NCBI GenBank assembly: GCA_019454045.1
Contig: SKCR01038152.1
Span: forward strand, 186,001-250,000
Reading direction: 5' to 3'
From: Zanthoxylum bungeanum
Taxonomy: Eukaryota > Streptophyta > Magnoliopsida > Sapindales > Rutaceae
DNA length: 64,000 nt
A model generated the notes under the pieces. That model worked only from the letters and a program-made list of their open reading frames with translations, searched no databases and was not told the DNA's origin. The position numbers and the translations under genes are program-made. Of this stretch, positions 32,855 through 43,470 are shown in pieces. Each line of letters starts with the position of its first letter. Position 1 is the first letter of the stretch.

Positions 32855-33720
32855 GCAAAATACAGTGCCTACAATACCCAAAGGGTATTTCCTAAACTTT
32901 GGTTTCTACGGTTAAAACACTGACTTTTGTTCCCGCTTCTGACTCGTAGGTCAATCTCATATGAAGTCAGTATCATGCCTATTAGCAGATTCTGCACATC
33001 AGTACATATTCATGTACCACATCTAGTATCAAAATCCAATTTTGAAACTAGTAGTGAACATATTTATGAAAAATATACTTGAAGCTGGAGCCTTGTCCCG
33101 TCTTCGCTTCCTTCATGTCTGCTTGTCCATACGACAGTCACGCTTCCAGTGACCCCGTTTGCCATAGTTCAGGTAGACATCTTGGGATATGTCCTTGTCT
33201 TCCTAGAAAACTGTGATGATTTATCCTTTGCCCTTTTCCACACCTCAGAAGCCTTCGGGCAAGCCTTGGCCTTCTGGGATGTCGAAGTAAGAAGCGCCTT
33301 GCGCTTCTTGCCCTTTTTCAAACTTTGTCTTTGGCCATTAACTCTCTAAGAGTTTTCAATTGCAATTAATGCTTCTAAGATCTAAGTATAGATCTATGAA
33401 GATCCTTCAATTTCAACATCATGGTTTAATGATCTAATTCTTGGTTCTGATGAAGAAATTAAGGAGTCAATGCGGCAAGCATAATGGATTTAAGCACTAA
33501 AGTTATCATCACATGAATCTTCCAAAGATCATGCTCTACTGTTTACTCAACTCCGGGCTTAGGCTCGAGATGTCATTTTATCAAATAAAGTAACTTCTTG
33601 GTTCTCAGGACTATCCTGAGGTACTATTCCCATTCTGAAAATTGGAGCCGTTTAAAGACATTTTCATCCAAGATTATGTTTTGAATGCTCAATCTTTCAG
33701 TTTATCTTGATTCCAATAGT
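32855..33720 (-). pseudogene. Old copia gag-protease remnant (C4)
   Basis: Aligns by eye with C1 at about 3260-4314 and C5 at about 52290-52980. The zinc-knuckle region reads YLNYGKRGHWKRDC, so the second Cys has become Tyr. No frame of useful length survives. RT and RNase H of this element are not in the window. Confidence 0.72.
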
Positions 33721-34893
33721 CCAACTATCCAATCAACGATTTCAGGTAATTTTGTATATAATGATTACTATAGTCAAACTATATAATCAACTATAATTTT
33801 CAATAAGGTTAAATTCAAATATATTTATTACTATAATCCAATTATATAATCAACTGTAAATTAAGTAGTTTGAATACACTTTAACTGTTTAATTTAAAAC
33901 AACATTGAACATTAGTCCAACTAATATATTAATAATAAAATAATGACGAAAAATGAAATGAGCGCGTATTGGCAAGTATCTAAACAAAATGCAAATTTAA
34001 TACTTGCCTCTCACTATTTTTTTGCGAGCCTCTAACCCTCTGTTGACTACTCGGGAAACCTAGTTTCCCAGTGGGCTAGGATCCCGTTAAATAACACACA
34101 ACCTTGACTTTGGCAACAAATTGTATGATACTTAACTATGTAGATCTCTAAGATCAATTGGATCCCATCCAATTCCTAGATCCAGTAGGTGGACATCCAA
34201 GTCCGAAACATATATAAATATATACGCCAATATATCCTATATATTTTCCTAACCTTTTTACTCTAAATCAACTAAGCCTTGGCTTTGGCACAACAAGCTT
34301 AATGATTCTAGTTAAGCGTGACCCATTGACTTTGGAAAGCTTCGTAATCGATGTCGATGGACAAGAAGTGATCTTGACTTTGGCCAACAAATCACAACTT
34401 GGACAAGACATACGATATGGAACAAAGCCTTCGTGATTCAAACACATCCGCGATGGACAAAGGTCTTGACTTTGGCCAACAAACCAGTGCCAATCTTGGA
34501 TCTTGAGAGAGAATCACTCAATGGAATGATAGCGCTTAATATTTGTTGAGGGTTTTTCGCGTAATTGGCAACTAATTAATTATCTTTGATTAGGTCTCAT
34601 CATACACCCTTAAGCATGCATTCTAAAAGCATAATAAGGCACAATAAATTAAATTAATAATGATATGCGGATGGATATTTCACAAATTATTCCTAGAACA
34701 AATCTCTCCCTTTCTTCTCTCTACTAGCACAAATCTTACTTCTACCCCATTACACAACACTTCTAAAGAAACCTCATTTACATTGAGGGGAATGGGTGAG
34801 AAGAGAAATATAAAGAATCAAGAGGTAAAGGCCGGACACGCAGGTCCATTTAATAAATTTTAAATTTATTACAACAATTTCCAAAATAGCCTT
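33721..34893 (-). other. C4 leader, left part
   Basis: Homologous to the C1 leader: repeated TTTGGC-CAACAA motifs at about 34106, 34272, 34377 and 34465. Interrupted at 34894 by the gypsy-type element and resuming at 45175 with the sequence that follows in C1 (TCTAATATCCATCCGATATAC). Confidence 0.72.
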
Positions 34894-36693
34894 TGACCGG
34901 CGTAATCACAAGCATATAACGCAAGCGCACATATCGTTCAAGTAGTATAAAAATTCGATCCCACAGGGACTTAATTCCTACTATTGTTATTAATTATTGA
35001 ATCTATTTATTTACATGTATCTAATTATAGGGAAGGGAATTGATTGCTTTTGGTTGGTTGAATGTGGATTTTCTAATTAAAATAAATAAAATAAACAAAA
35101 GACTCAAAAGAAAATACCAAGGAAAATAAAGAAAAGACTCAAAGATCTAGGGTCGTGACTCCACACAATATTGTTAAAAAGATGAATTGATTCCATTACT
35201 TATGTGTAATAATTCAGTTTACTAACCTGGAACACGATGATATGCAAAAGCCTCTTCCGATGGTCAGACGCAAATACCCAGTATAACCAAATTGAACCAT
35301 ATTCCTATGTCAACCACATTACCTGGATTCATTAAGATCAAGTTCCAATTATGGCTACCCATGCCCGACAGGTATATTCCTATCCTGTAAAGAAATCTAT
35401 TAAAGGGTTATCTATTCTCAAGGAAGATCATGAGCTATTAAGTCTAGGGCTGAAACCTAAAATCCCTATGTCTAGTTCATTTTAAGTTTACCAAATCAAT
35501 CTTATTAATGGCCAATTAACAAGAAGCATTAAGCTTAAGACTCAATAAACAAACTAAAGAATTACCAATAAAAAGAAAATCAATTATTAAGTGTGGATAT
35601 TGTGTTTCATCACTTCCATAGAATAAAAATAAAATGCTGGAGGTTGTGGGATCCACCTTTACTATTCCTAATTTAGAAATCTCTCTTACTATAATATAGA
35701 ATTTATCAATGATATTACCAACCAGCCATATAGGCATTATCCTCATTAAGTCAGATTTTAATTAAGTCCAACCGGACATAGAGGCGGGTTATTATTAGTC
35801 CATAAACTAGCCATATAGGTGGTAATTATCTGTCACCTAAAGACCATCCATATAGGCGGTGTTACTTTATGTCAAATAAATAAAACCAACCATTAAGACA
35901 ATAATTCTTTTAATTTGAATTATACTTTCTATATTATAATTAAGGGAGATTAATCTTAACTAAAATAATAAAAGCTTCACCCTTCCCCCAGCGGAAATCT
36001 AACTACTAAACATAAAAGAAAAGAGAAGAAGAAGAACTACTACTATTACTGAAAATAAAATTGCATAAATTAAACACACAAGATGCAATCCTTAAATTCC
36101 TTACAAAAACCTAAGGAAAGCATGAGAATTACAAATGAAATTGCTTGGTATTTATAGGAAAATCTAAAGGCCTCCACCAATTTCTCCACCAATTACTCCA
36201 CCAAACATGGCACCAAACATGCAAACATGTTTGGTGGAAGTTTGACAATTTTTAATTTTTAATTTTATTTTATATTTTGAAAATGACTATAGTAATTATA
36301 CAAAAATATTGGATTTCATCAATTTCGGTCATGGAAACTTAGAATTCGAAATTATTTTGACTTTCAAAGTTGTAGATCTTCAAGTCTTCTTTAATTTGGA
36401 ACTTGAATCAGCTCAATCGGATATCGGATGAAAATGTTATGGCCAAAATACGAAACTTGCGCAAAACTAGAATTTAGGACTGCACTTCGTGACGTGTACA
36501 ATAAATTTTAAGTTTTGACATTTTTTTTCCTCCGAATTTATTGTTTTAGCCCCGAATTGATTCCATTAAGTCCCAATATTATTTTTATCTGCAAAATAAA
36601 CAAAAATACATCAAAACGTTCATAAAACTCGAGAAACTATACAAAATAGTAGGTAAAATGAGTGGGAAATAGTGATATAAATACCACTCATCA
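34894..36693 (-). repeat. 3' LTR of gypsy-type element
   Basis: TGACCGGCG...CTCATCA, 1800 bp. Within it, 35720-35900 has spaced copies of a GCCATATAGGCGGT-type repeat, and 36170-36236 has 12-bp CCACCAA-type repeats ending in a foldback, upstream of the TATA box in the element's sense. Confidence 0.85.
36149..36156 (-). promoter_or_regulatory. TATA box in gypsy-type LTR
   Basis: Minus-strand TATAAATA in CCTATAAATACCAAGC. The same context recurs at about 44730 and 59212 in the other two LTR copies. Confidence 0.6.
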
Positions 36694-37907
36694 CACCCCC
36701 AAACCTAACATTTTGCTAGTCCTCGACCAAAACACAAAATAAAATAACATGAAATTAAAATTAAACTAAGCCACTTTCGTAGGGATCACGGTTGCATTTA
36801 GCGTATGCAACAAGCCTTTAAACCCCTAGGTGTCCCTACTGGACAAGTTGTAGTCTCGTGAGGGTTTACAATAACGATACCCACAAACATTTTACAAAAG
36901 TAAAAAGGTAGTGAAACCAATGCACACAAAAACAAAAAGACAAGAGAAAAGAGAATAAAGAAGCTTGTGATTAATCAAGTGAAACTTCTACTCCAAGTTA
37001 GTAGTTGTTTTCTTTCTTTTTAAACTACCGAATAAGTAAATTCTCCGATTATATTTACCATTCTCCATATACATAGCCAACAAAATATTAATCAACTCAT
37101 TTTTGCCCACAACAATCACAAGTGTAATTGATAAGAGAGTAATATTTTTGTCTTAAAATTCTATCAGATTTCACACCTTTTTGTATCAATGGACTAATTT
37201 TTTGGATTTTTCTGATTTTTTTCTTTCTTTTTCTCTATTATATTTTTTATTTTTATACAATATCTTCCGTCTATGTAACGAGCTTTGGGTCGGTGGCTCC
37301 CAAACCAGTTAGCTTTAGGGCACCAAGTGTTAAGACACCCATACGGACTTAATTACTCAAACTTCAAATATAAATATATTTTGCAACATCTTCTATCCAT
37401 GTAACGACCTTTGGGCCAGTGACTTCCAAACCATTCGGCTTTAGGGCACTAGGTGTTAAGACACCCTTACAGACTTAATAACTCGGATCTCGGATGTTTT
37501 TTTTTTCATTTTTTTTTTCTCCATTGCCATTTATAGATATTTCCTCCAATTAAACTAGAGCACTGAATATTACAAACTTTTCAATTACGACTCATGTCCG
37601 TATATTACTATGCATATTGATAATACTTGCCAACTGAGCATATGAAGATCCATTTTAGTCAGTTTTATGGAGAATTTACAAATTAAAATATTTAAAAGGA
37701 AATAAACAAAAATTAACTTGCTTCGAAAATGGGTTGAAATACGTATCAGGAGTGGGAACTCCTTACACAGCTATCTCTCACCAATTTCACCTTTTTAATA
37801 AAAATAAAAACACAAAAACGCAAAATATTTTGTAATTTTTGAAAATTTTCAATTTTTTTTTTTGTATTTTTTGAAAAATTTTAGACTAAAAATAACACAT
37901 AAGAACT
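36694..37907 (-). other. Polypurine tract and 3' untranslated region of outer copy
   Basis: 36694-36708 is a polypurine tract on the minus strand (AGGTTTGGGGGTG) adjoining the LTR. The rest is AT-rich, with two copies of a TGTAACGACCTTTGGG-type segment (about 37275-37340 and 37395-37470, roughly 125 bp apart). No gene seen. Confidence 0.6.
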
Positions 37908-38565
37908 TGACCGCGTAAACACACAGTATAACGCAAGCGTACGTATCGTTCAAGTAATATAAAAATATCGATCCCACGATGACTTAATTCCTACTATTGT
38001 TATTAATTATTGAATCTATTTATTTACGAATATCTAATCAGAGGGAGAAGATAATGATTGTTTGATTGGTTGGTTGAATGTGATTTTCCTTAATTAAAAT
38101 AAATAAAATAAACAAAAGAAAATACTAAGGAAAATAAAAAAAGCCTCAAAGATCTAGGGTTGTGACTTCACACAATATTATTAAAAATATGAATTGATTC
38201 TCTTATATATGTGTAATAAATTAGTTTGCTAACATGGAACACGAAAATATGCAAAAGCCTCTGTCGATGGTCAGACGCAAATACCCAGTATAACGCAATT
38301 GAACCATATTCCTATGTCAACCACATTACCTGGATTCATTAAGATCAAGTTCCAATTATGGATACCCATGCCTGACAGGTATATTCCTATCCTGTAAGGA
38401 AATCTATTAAAGGGTTATCTATCCTCAAGGAAGATCGTGAGTTATTAAGTCTTGGGATGAAACCTAAAATCCCTATGTCTAGTTCATTTTAAGTTTACCA
38501 AATCAATCTTATTAATGGCCAATTAACAAGAAGCATTAAGCTTAAGACTCAATAAATAAACTAAA
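37908..38565 (-). repeat. Partial internal LTR of gypsy type
   Basis: Matches the first about 660 bp (plus strand) of the full LTRs, from TGACCGCG to AATAAACTAAA, and then stops. The U3 part, about 1.1 kb, is missing, so it has neither TATA box nor U3 end. Confidence 0.82.
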
Positions 38566-38600
38566 AATAACATATAAAAATAAGATACTATTAACTAATC

Positions 38601-38640
38601 CCCACCCCCAAACCTAAATGAGACATTGTCCCCAATGCCT
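38601..38640 (-). other. Second polypurine tract, just after LOG
   Basis: Minus strand GGGGACAATG, then AGGTTTGGGGGTGGGG, the typical gypsy pre-3'-LTR sequence. It lies about 60 bp after the LOG stop codon, placing LOG in the interval between gag-like frame and polypurine tract. Confidence 0.7.
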
Positions 38641-38697
38641 TAAAAAGTAGAAGATGAGTTTAGAAGGTAGTACCTAATTAGCTGAAATGTAGAAAAA

Positions 38698-39351
38698 TTA
38701 CCGATTAAGATCTATGTCCAATTTACGCTTCTTTCCACGATCGCTATCTGACCAGTTCAACTTAGAAAGAATGAGGTCGATTTTTGGTTCAAAGGCTAAG
38801 ATTTGGTTAATCAATTCTTCGGCCTTTGTAGCAGTCAGGAAAATATCTTGAACAGATTTTGTGATGAACTCATGTCTTTTGGCTTCCGCAAGAAATAAAA
38901 ACAGAAAATTGAATAAATGTTCAATGTTAAGTAACCCAATGGGCTTCCGATGAATGTTTAAGTGTGCCCATGATGCTACGGTGAACATTTCTTCAAATGT
39001 TCCAAGCCCTCGTGGTAACGTAATCAACGCATCTGCAGTATTGATCATTTCATGGATTTCTTCAGACATACCTGATACAATGCGTTCATTTCCATTTGTT
39101 GGTCCAATTAATTGTTCGTCCGCCAAAGGTTTTGGAATGATTCCCAAAACATGACCGCCACCTTCCTGAACGGCTTTTGAAATGCTTCTCATCATTCCAA
39201 GATTGCCACCACCATATACTAGGTGCATATTTCGTTCTGCTATGACTCTCCCCAATTCCTTTGCAGCCTCAATGAATTCTGGTTTATTGCCAGTGTTGGA
39301 TCCACAGAAAACACAAATTCGCTTGAATCGCTGCTGTGAAGTTGCTTCCAT
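38698..39351 (-). CDS. LOG: LOG-family phosphoribohydrolase-like protein, intronless
   Basis: 217 residues, the usual LOG length, with no stop or frameshift. LOG enzymes are cytosolic and release active cytokinin base from its riboside monophosphate. Rossmann-like fold: KRICVFCGSNTGNK (9-23), VYGGGNLGMM (45-54), IIPKPL (71-76), LPRGLGTFEEMF (112-123), NIHRKPIGLLN (132-142). The family motif PGGxGTxxE reads PRGLGTFEE: the second residue is Arg, the Glu is kept. The Arg usual in the MHxRKxxM segment is Glu98 (MSEEIHEM), so activity is doubtful. The C-terminus has a basic KKRK and an LDIDLN tail. Plant LOG genes normally have several introns, so a processed copy is likely. The Met matches the family start. 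It lies between a gag-like pseudogene and a polypurine tract, in the element's orientation. Confidence 0.93.
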   Translation of the reverse strand: MEATSQQRFKRICVFCGSNTGNKPEFIEAAKELGRVIAERNMHLVYGGGNLGMMRSISKAVQEGGGHVLGIIPKPLADEQLIGPTNGNERIVSGMSEEIHEMINTADALITLPRGLGTFEEMFTVASWAHLNIHRKPIGLLNIEHLFNFLFLFLAEAKRHEFITKSVQDIFLTATKAEELINQILAFEPKIDLILSKLNWSDSDRGKKRKLDIDLNR

Positions 39352-39410
39352 TTTCTCTCTCTTATTTGAATGTATATCAGGATGTGTTGAAGAGAGAAAT
39401 GTTGAGCTGA

Positions 39411-39417
39411 ATTTATA
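39411..39417 (-). promoter_or_regulatory. TATA box of LOG-like gene
   Basis: Minus-strand TATAAAT in GGATCTATAAATTCAGC, about 60 bp before the ATG. A CT-rich stretch (TTTCTCTCTTC) follows where transcription should start, leaving a leader of roughly 30-40 nt ending AGAGAGAGAAA-ATG. Confidence 0.55.
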
Positions 39418-39886
39418 GATCCTGAAAATGGGTGAGTAATAATTGCACTAGTATCTACCAAATGACAATTATTAGATGAACGTTAAAATAAATCGTGAAA
39501 AGTCAAAAAGTTTAGATCTTGTCGACGAAAATAAAAGAAAATAACAAAAGAAAAGCAAATCAAAGCAATTATTAATACAACGGAATTTTGTACGTAATAC
39601 GCCACTCGGTTAGTATAAATTCATCAGGATGCATCTCAGGAATTCATTCCTTACTCAGCCATCACTCATGAATTAGCTATCATATTTATGATTGCCAAAC
39701 ACCATTCCTTTTGTCTTAAAATGCTCCATTTGTGCTTTTCCCTACAAAAATAACACACAAAATTAAAAATTTCTACAACAAGTGTACACAAATTATAAAA
39801 ATAGAAATTACAACAAATTGCATAGGTTGCCTCACTACTAGCGCTAAATTTATCGTCTTCAGCCAGACGTGACTGAAATCTTTATG
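39418..39886. other. Spacer between gag-like frame and LOG
   Basis: No gene seen. At about 39824-39836 the minus strand reads TGAGGCAACC, in the context seen shortly after the last frame of many plant gypsy elements. Confidence 0.5.
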
Positions 39887-41128
39887 TCAAGGAGGTTTTA
39901 GCGTCGTCGTGGATGTCCGATTAAAGACAATCCCATAAGCATTGCTTTTGAAGGGTCTCTTCCAACTGTTAAGTGGCAAAAAATTTTTCGTCTTATTCAA
40001 TACTCGTGCCACCTTTTTGATCTTTGTCGCTCCAGTGGTTCCTGAAAAGAAAGAAATAAAATCAGGAGGTCTCGTATGGTGCTTGACTTTGAATGGAAGT
40101 TCCATTTTGTCAAGCTTTTAGGCGATATCTTTGATTTGTACTCCCCAAAACAGTGATGTTTCGCCTAAATGCTCTGGATCTTTAATAGGGTCAGACATTT
40201 GCTCCTCTATTTGCTCTGCTTCTTGCTCCAGCTTTTCTTCACAGATGTATTTTAGGATTTTTGTATTTAGTTCTTCATCTGTCATCTGTGAAATGCATGC
40301 TCCATAAGTGTCAACTTGAGGATGTAAAAATGTTTATGACATTAGGACTTCATCCTCTGATACGGCTGGAATGGAGGGTTCATGTGGATCTTCTTCAAAC
40401 ATTTGTGCAATGCAATCTCCAAGATCTTCAGCCAGAGGATGTAAAGTTGTGTCTGTCTGTAAGCTTTTATCCTCTGTGGTTGGTAGTTCTTCTTCAAACA
40501 TCACTGCAATGTATGCTCCAAGATCTTCATTTTGAGGATACAGAATTCCATCCTCAATTTTCGGTGCAGTTGGTACAAAATGCTCAGCTTCTTCGTCAGA
40601 GTCAGAATCTGAATAATAAAAATCAAATCAAGACTTTGATGGTTTGGGCTCTTGAACTGATACCTCTGGTTCCTGAAGCTGCTCAACTTCCTCTTCATAT
40701 ATAGTGTCATCGTGATAAGCTTGGTACTCGAAGGCTTCATCAGTATCATCTGAAAATGGTCGTTGAGGTATGTAGCTCTGGTTTTCTGTTAATTTTCTGA
40801 TCTGCTCAGTCATTCTCTGAATGGATTCTGCTTGACTCTGAATTTGTGCATCAATTTGAGCTTTTCCTTCTTCGAACCAATCTTTGAGCATGTGCAGTAT
40901 CTGATCTTCCTCGGATGGTTCTGGTTCTTGATCAAAGGTGGATGGTGGATAAGATGGAAAATGTGATGGTTCTTTGTACCTTGAATGATTCCAATAATTC
41001 TGCCACTCTGAAAGGTATATACATTGAGCGCTCGGGTGGTTACCATCACATATGACCATATCCCCATTTCGTTCCGATGAGAAAATGTAGTATTGCTTGG
41101 TTTTGGCATCCAGTGATAATTGTTGGGC
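39887..41128 (-). pseudogene. gag-like protein of gypsy-type element, C-terminal part
   Basis: Several frames: 40810-41109, 40628-41059 and 39887-40105. Visible features are CDGNHPSAQC (a short zinc-knuckle-like motif similar to CxGxHxxxxC in Athila-type gag), a coiled-coil-like QIQSQAESIQRMTEQIRKL stretch, and a long acidic, Pro/Glu-rich tail ending in a basic segment (NRTSTTTLKPP). Frame changes make it a pseudogene. A solo copia LTR splits it at 41129. Confidence 0.6.
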
Positions 41129-41133
41129 TGGAT

Positions 41134-43237
41134 TGTTGGATAATATGACCTATAGCGTCACTATTTGTACAGATCACGGTGTTGTTGTACAAATTAACTA
41201 TGTGACAAGGAAATTGCACTCTCATCATTTATGATTAGATCACCATAGATATATAAGTGAAGAGAGGTCTCTATGATTAGTTCCTGGGTTGAGAATGATA
41301 TGAGACAGTATCAGTCCCCGAAGGATTAATCATTAAATATCCCTAGCCGGAGTATTATCGAGACTGGACATCGATAATGCGGAATATGCTAGTATTGCAC
41401 TTGTGTGCGTTGTGAGAGCACAACGGCATAGTTCTCATATATATAAGTATTGGATACTTATGCAAGTGCGATAGGAGGTCGTGTTTCACCGATGGTACGA
41501 GAAACAGCTTCGCACTGGATAGACCCCTCGGAATCCCATTGGTATTATGACTATGTGTCTATGGGAGGCCGAAATCAAGGTAGGTGTGTATGGTCTTAAC
41601 CTGAGACTTGCACCGCTAATACTTACGATAATCGGTAGACTTTGGTCTTGGTGGTACATGGCTTTAACCGGTTCTGCGTACACCACTTCTGGGTTTATCA
41701 GAGAGTCGTAGTGTATTGGGTGTGATGTCAAGACGGAAGTATCACTTCAGTCATAGTGGAGATGATGTCACGCAGGATACGGTACTAGTGCTCTTAAGTG
41801 TTGCGCAACCATCGGGATATTATGACTAGGTCATGCATATCCGATTATAGAGACTAGTTACCAGACATCCGATATGTGCTTCGGACGGGGTAGACACTTA
41901 TCCAGCCCCAGCCCTAGCACGTGACTATCCGATACTGGGCCGATATACATAATACTACGGTATACTACGCTTGATATAGATCTATATATTCCTGTAAGAA
42001 TATTTCTGGAGAATTGGGTAGGCATGGCGCTTTGGTAGAAGCCAACCTTGTCTTGTAAATCGGTATAAACGTAGTACGAGGTGCTTACGTGTTTGGATAA
42101 TCCGACGACCGTATTTACTGCCAACATCTCCGGAGATCTCATGGGTCGCTTCCTGAAGATTCACCGATGATGTATAACTCGCACTTTAATTAATCTAGGA
42201 TTAATTAAAAGAGAGAGAAAAATAATCTGGGATTAATTGCGGAGATATTTTATCTGGGATAAAATATTAATAAAAGAGAGAGAACGATTAATTTGGAATT
42301 AATCGATAAAATAATATATTCGATATATTATAAGAAATTGGATTTCGACGCGGAATTAAAATTAGATTTTAATTCGGGCGAACGAATTAATTTAGAATTA
42401 ATTCGTTAGCGACGTGAATAGTGATTTCGCTAGGCGTAATCATTTAATTATGACGCAACGGAAAATTCGTTAATTTCGAATTAACGAACCCGAACCCGGG
42501 ATTATTTGCAAGCGCATTCGCATTTCGAATTCGAGTGCGGCACGCAAGTCAAATCGTGCGTCATATCGCTAGTCGCATCAATCGTCAAATACTTGTCATT
42601 TTGAGTGATGTGACATGACATGTTGTCACTTTATTAAAGTGACTTGATGTGAATAGTAAATGGTTGTTGGAAAAGCATTAATAGGCTTTTTGCTTTTTGA
42701 CTTTTGTACTTGGTAAATGTAAATGCTTTTTGTATTTGATTTTATTTTTGGAAAATAAAATAAATATATAAGTAAAAACCATTTACCTTCTCTCTCTCTC
42801 CATTCACGTTTTTCCTCTCTTTTCTTCTCCCTCTCATTCACGGCTTAGAGCCATTTCATCTTCTTCTCCATTTTGGTCACTGCCGAATTGAAATAGAAGC
42901 AAGTGAGAGTGTTTTGTTGCAAAACAAGAGTGCTAGCACACACATGGGTTATATTATGGTGATAGGGAAACGAATTTGTGAGCTTGGAAAGCTTGAAGCT
43001 TGGAGCTTCAATGGAGGTCATCAATGGCCGAACATGGAGGAGACCACCACCACCAAAACCGAGCACTCCACAGCAAGGAGAAGCCTTGGGCGAGCTTATG
43101 GAGGGAGCTTGAAGGCTTGTATTCTTCATTTCATCAAAACCCATCAATGTGAGTATGAATTCCGCACCTCATTTGATGTGTATTCAACTCATTTTTATGC
43201 ATGATTTATGATCTTGGGACTTGATTGAAACTCAACA
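41134..43237 (+). mobile_element. Solo copia LTR
   Basis: TGTTGGATAATATGACC...CTCAACA, 2104 bp, flanked by the 5-bp duplication TGGAT (41129-41133 and 43238-43242). It is a complete LTR of the C5/C6 subfamily in the opposite orientation, with no internal region: the product of recombination between the two LTRs of one insertion. Palindrome run at about 42185-42500. Confidence 0.93.
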
Positions 43238-43242
43238 TGGAT

Positions 43243-43400
43243 AACATGCCTCAGAAAATCGGACTGTTGCTCCCAGATTTGGGGTGTATCTTCTTATAAG
43301 GCTCGTAATCTTTCAATCTCCCAGTAGTGTTCCATTGTTCAACCACCTGAAAATAAATGAAAGAAACAATATTACAGATAAAATTAAAGAAAATTAGATA
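43243..43400 (-). pseudogene. gag-like protein, N-terminal part
   Basis: Beyond the solo LTR, the minus strand reads QVVEQWNTTGRLKDYEPYKK and then a stop. It is preceded by TTTATTTTCAG, which looks like a splice acceptor. Function beyond belonging to the gag-like frame is unknown. Confidence 0.4.
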
Positions 43401-43446
43401 CAAGTAAATTAGATAGCTTTAAAATTAATAACTCAAGAAATATAAG

Positions 43447-43464
43447 TCCCCGGAAACGGTGCCA
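43447..43464 (-). other. Primer-binding site of gypsy-type element
   Basis: Minus-strand TGGCACCGTTTCCGGGGA, close to the TGGCGCCGTTGCCGGGGA site (tRNA-Asp) of Athila-like plant gypsy elements. Six bases lie between it and the LTR. Confidence 0.75.
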
Positions 43465-43470
43465 AAAACT

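Noticed and set aside
40261..40704. 147-residue plus-strand frame
   Set aside because: It lies antisense to the acidic gag-like pseudogene and is explained by that strand's composition.
42845..43204. Frames of about 100 residues on both strands at the end of the solo LTR
   Set aside because: They fall in R-U5 of a copia LTR and recur in broken form at 47627-47948, 55672-56020 and 61209-61574.
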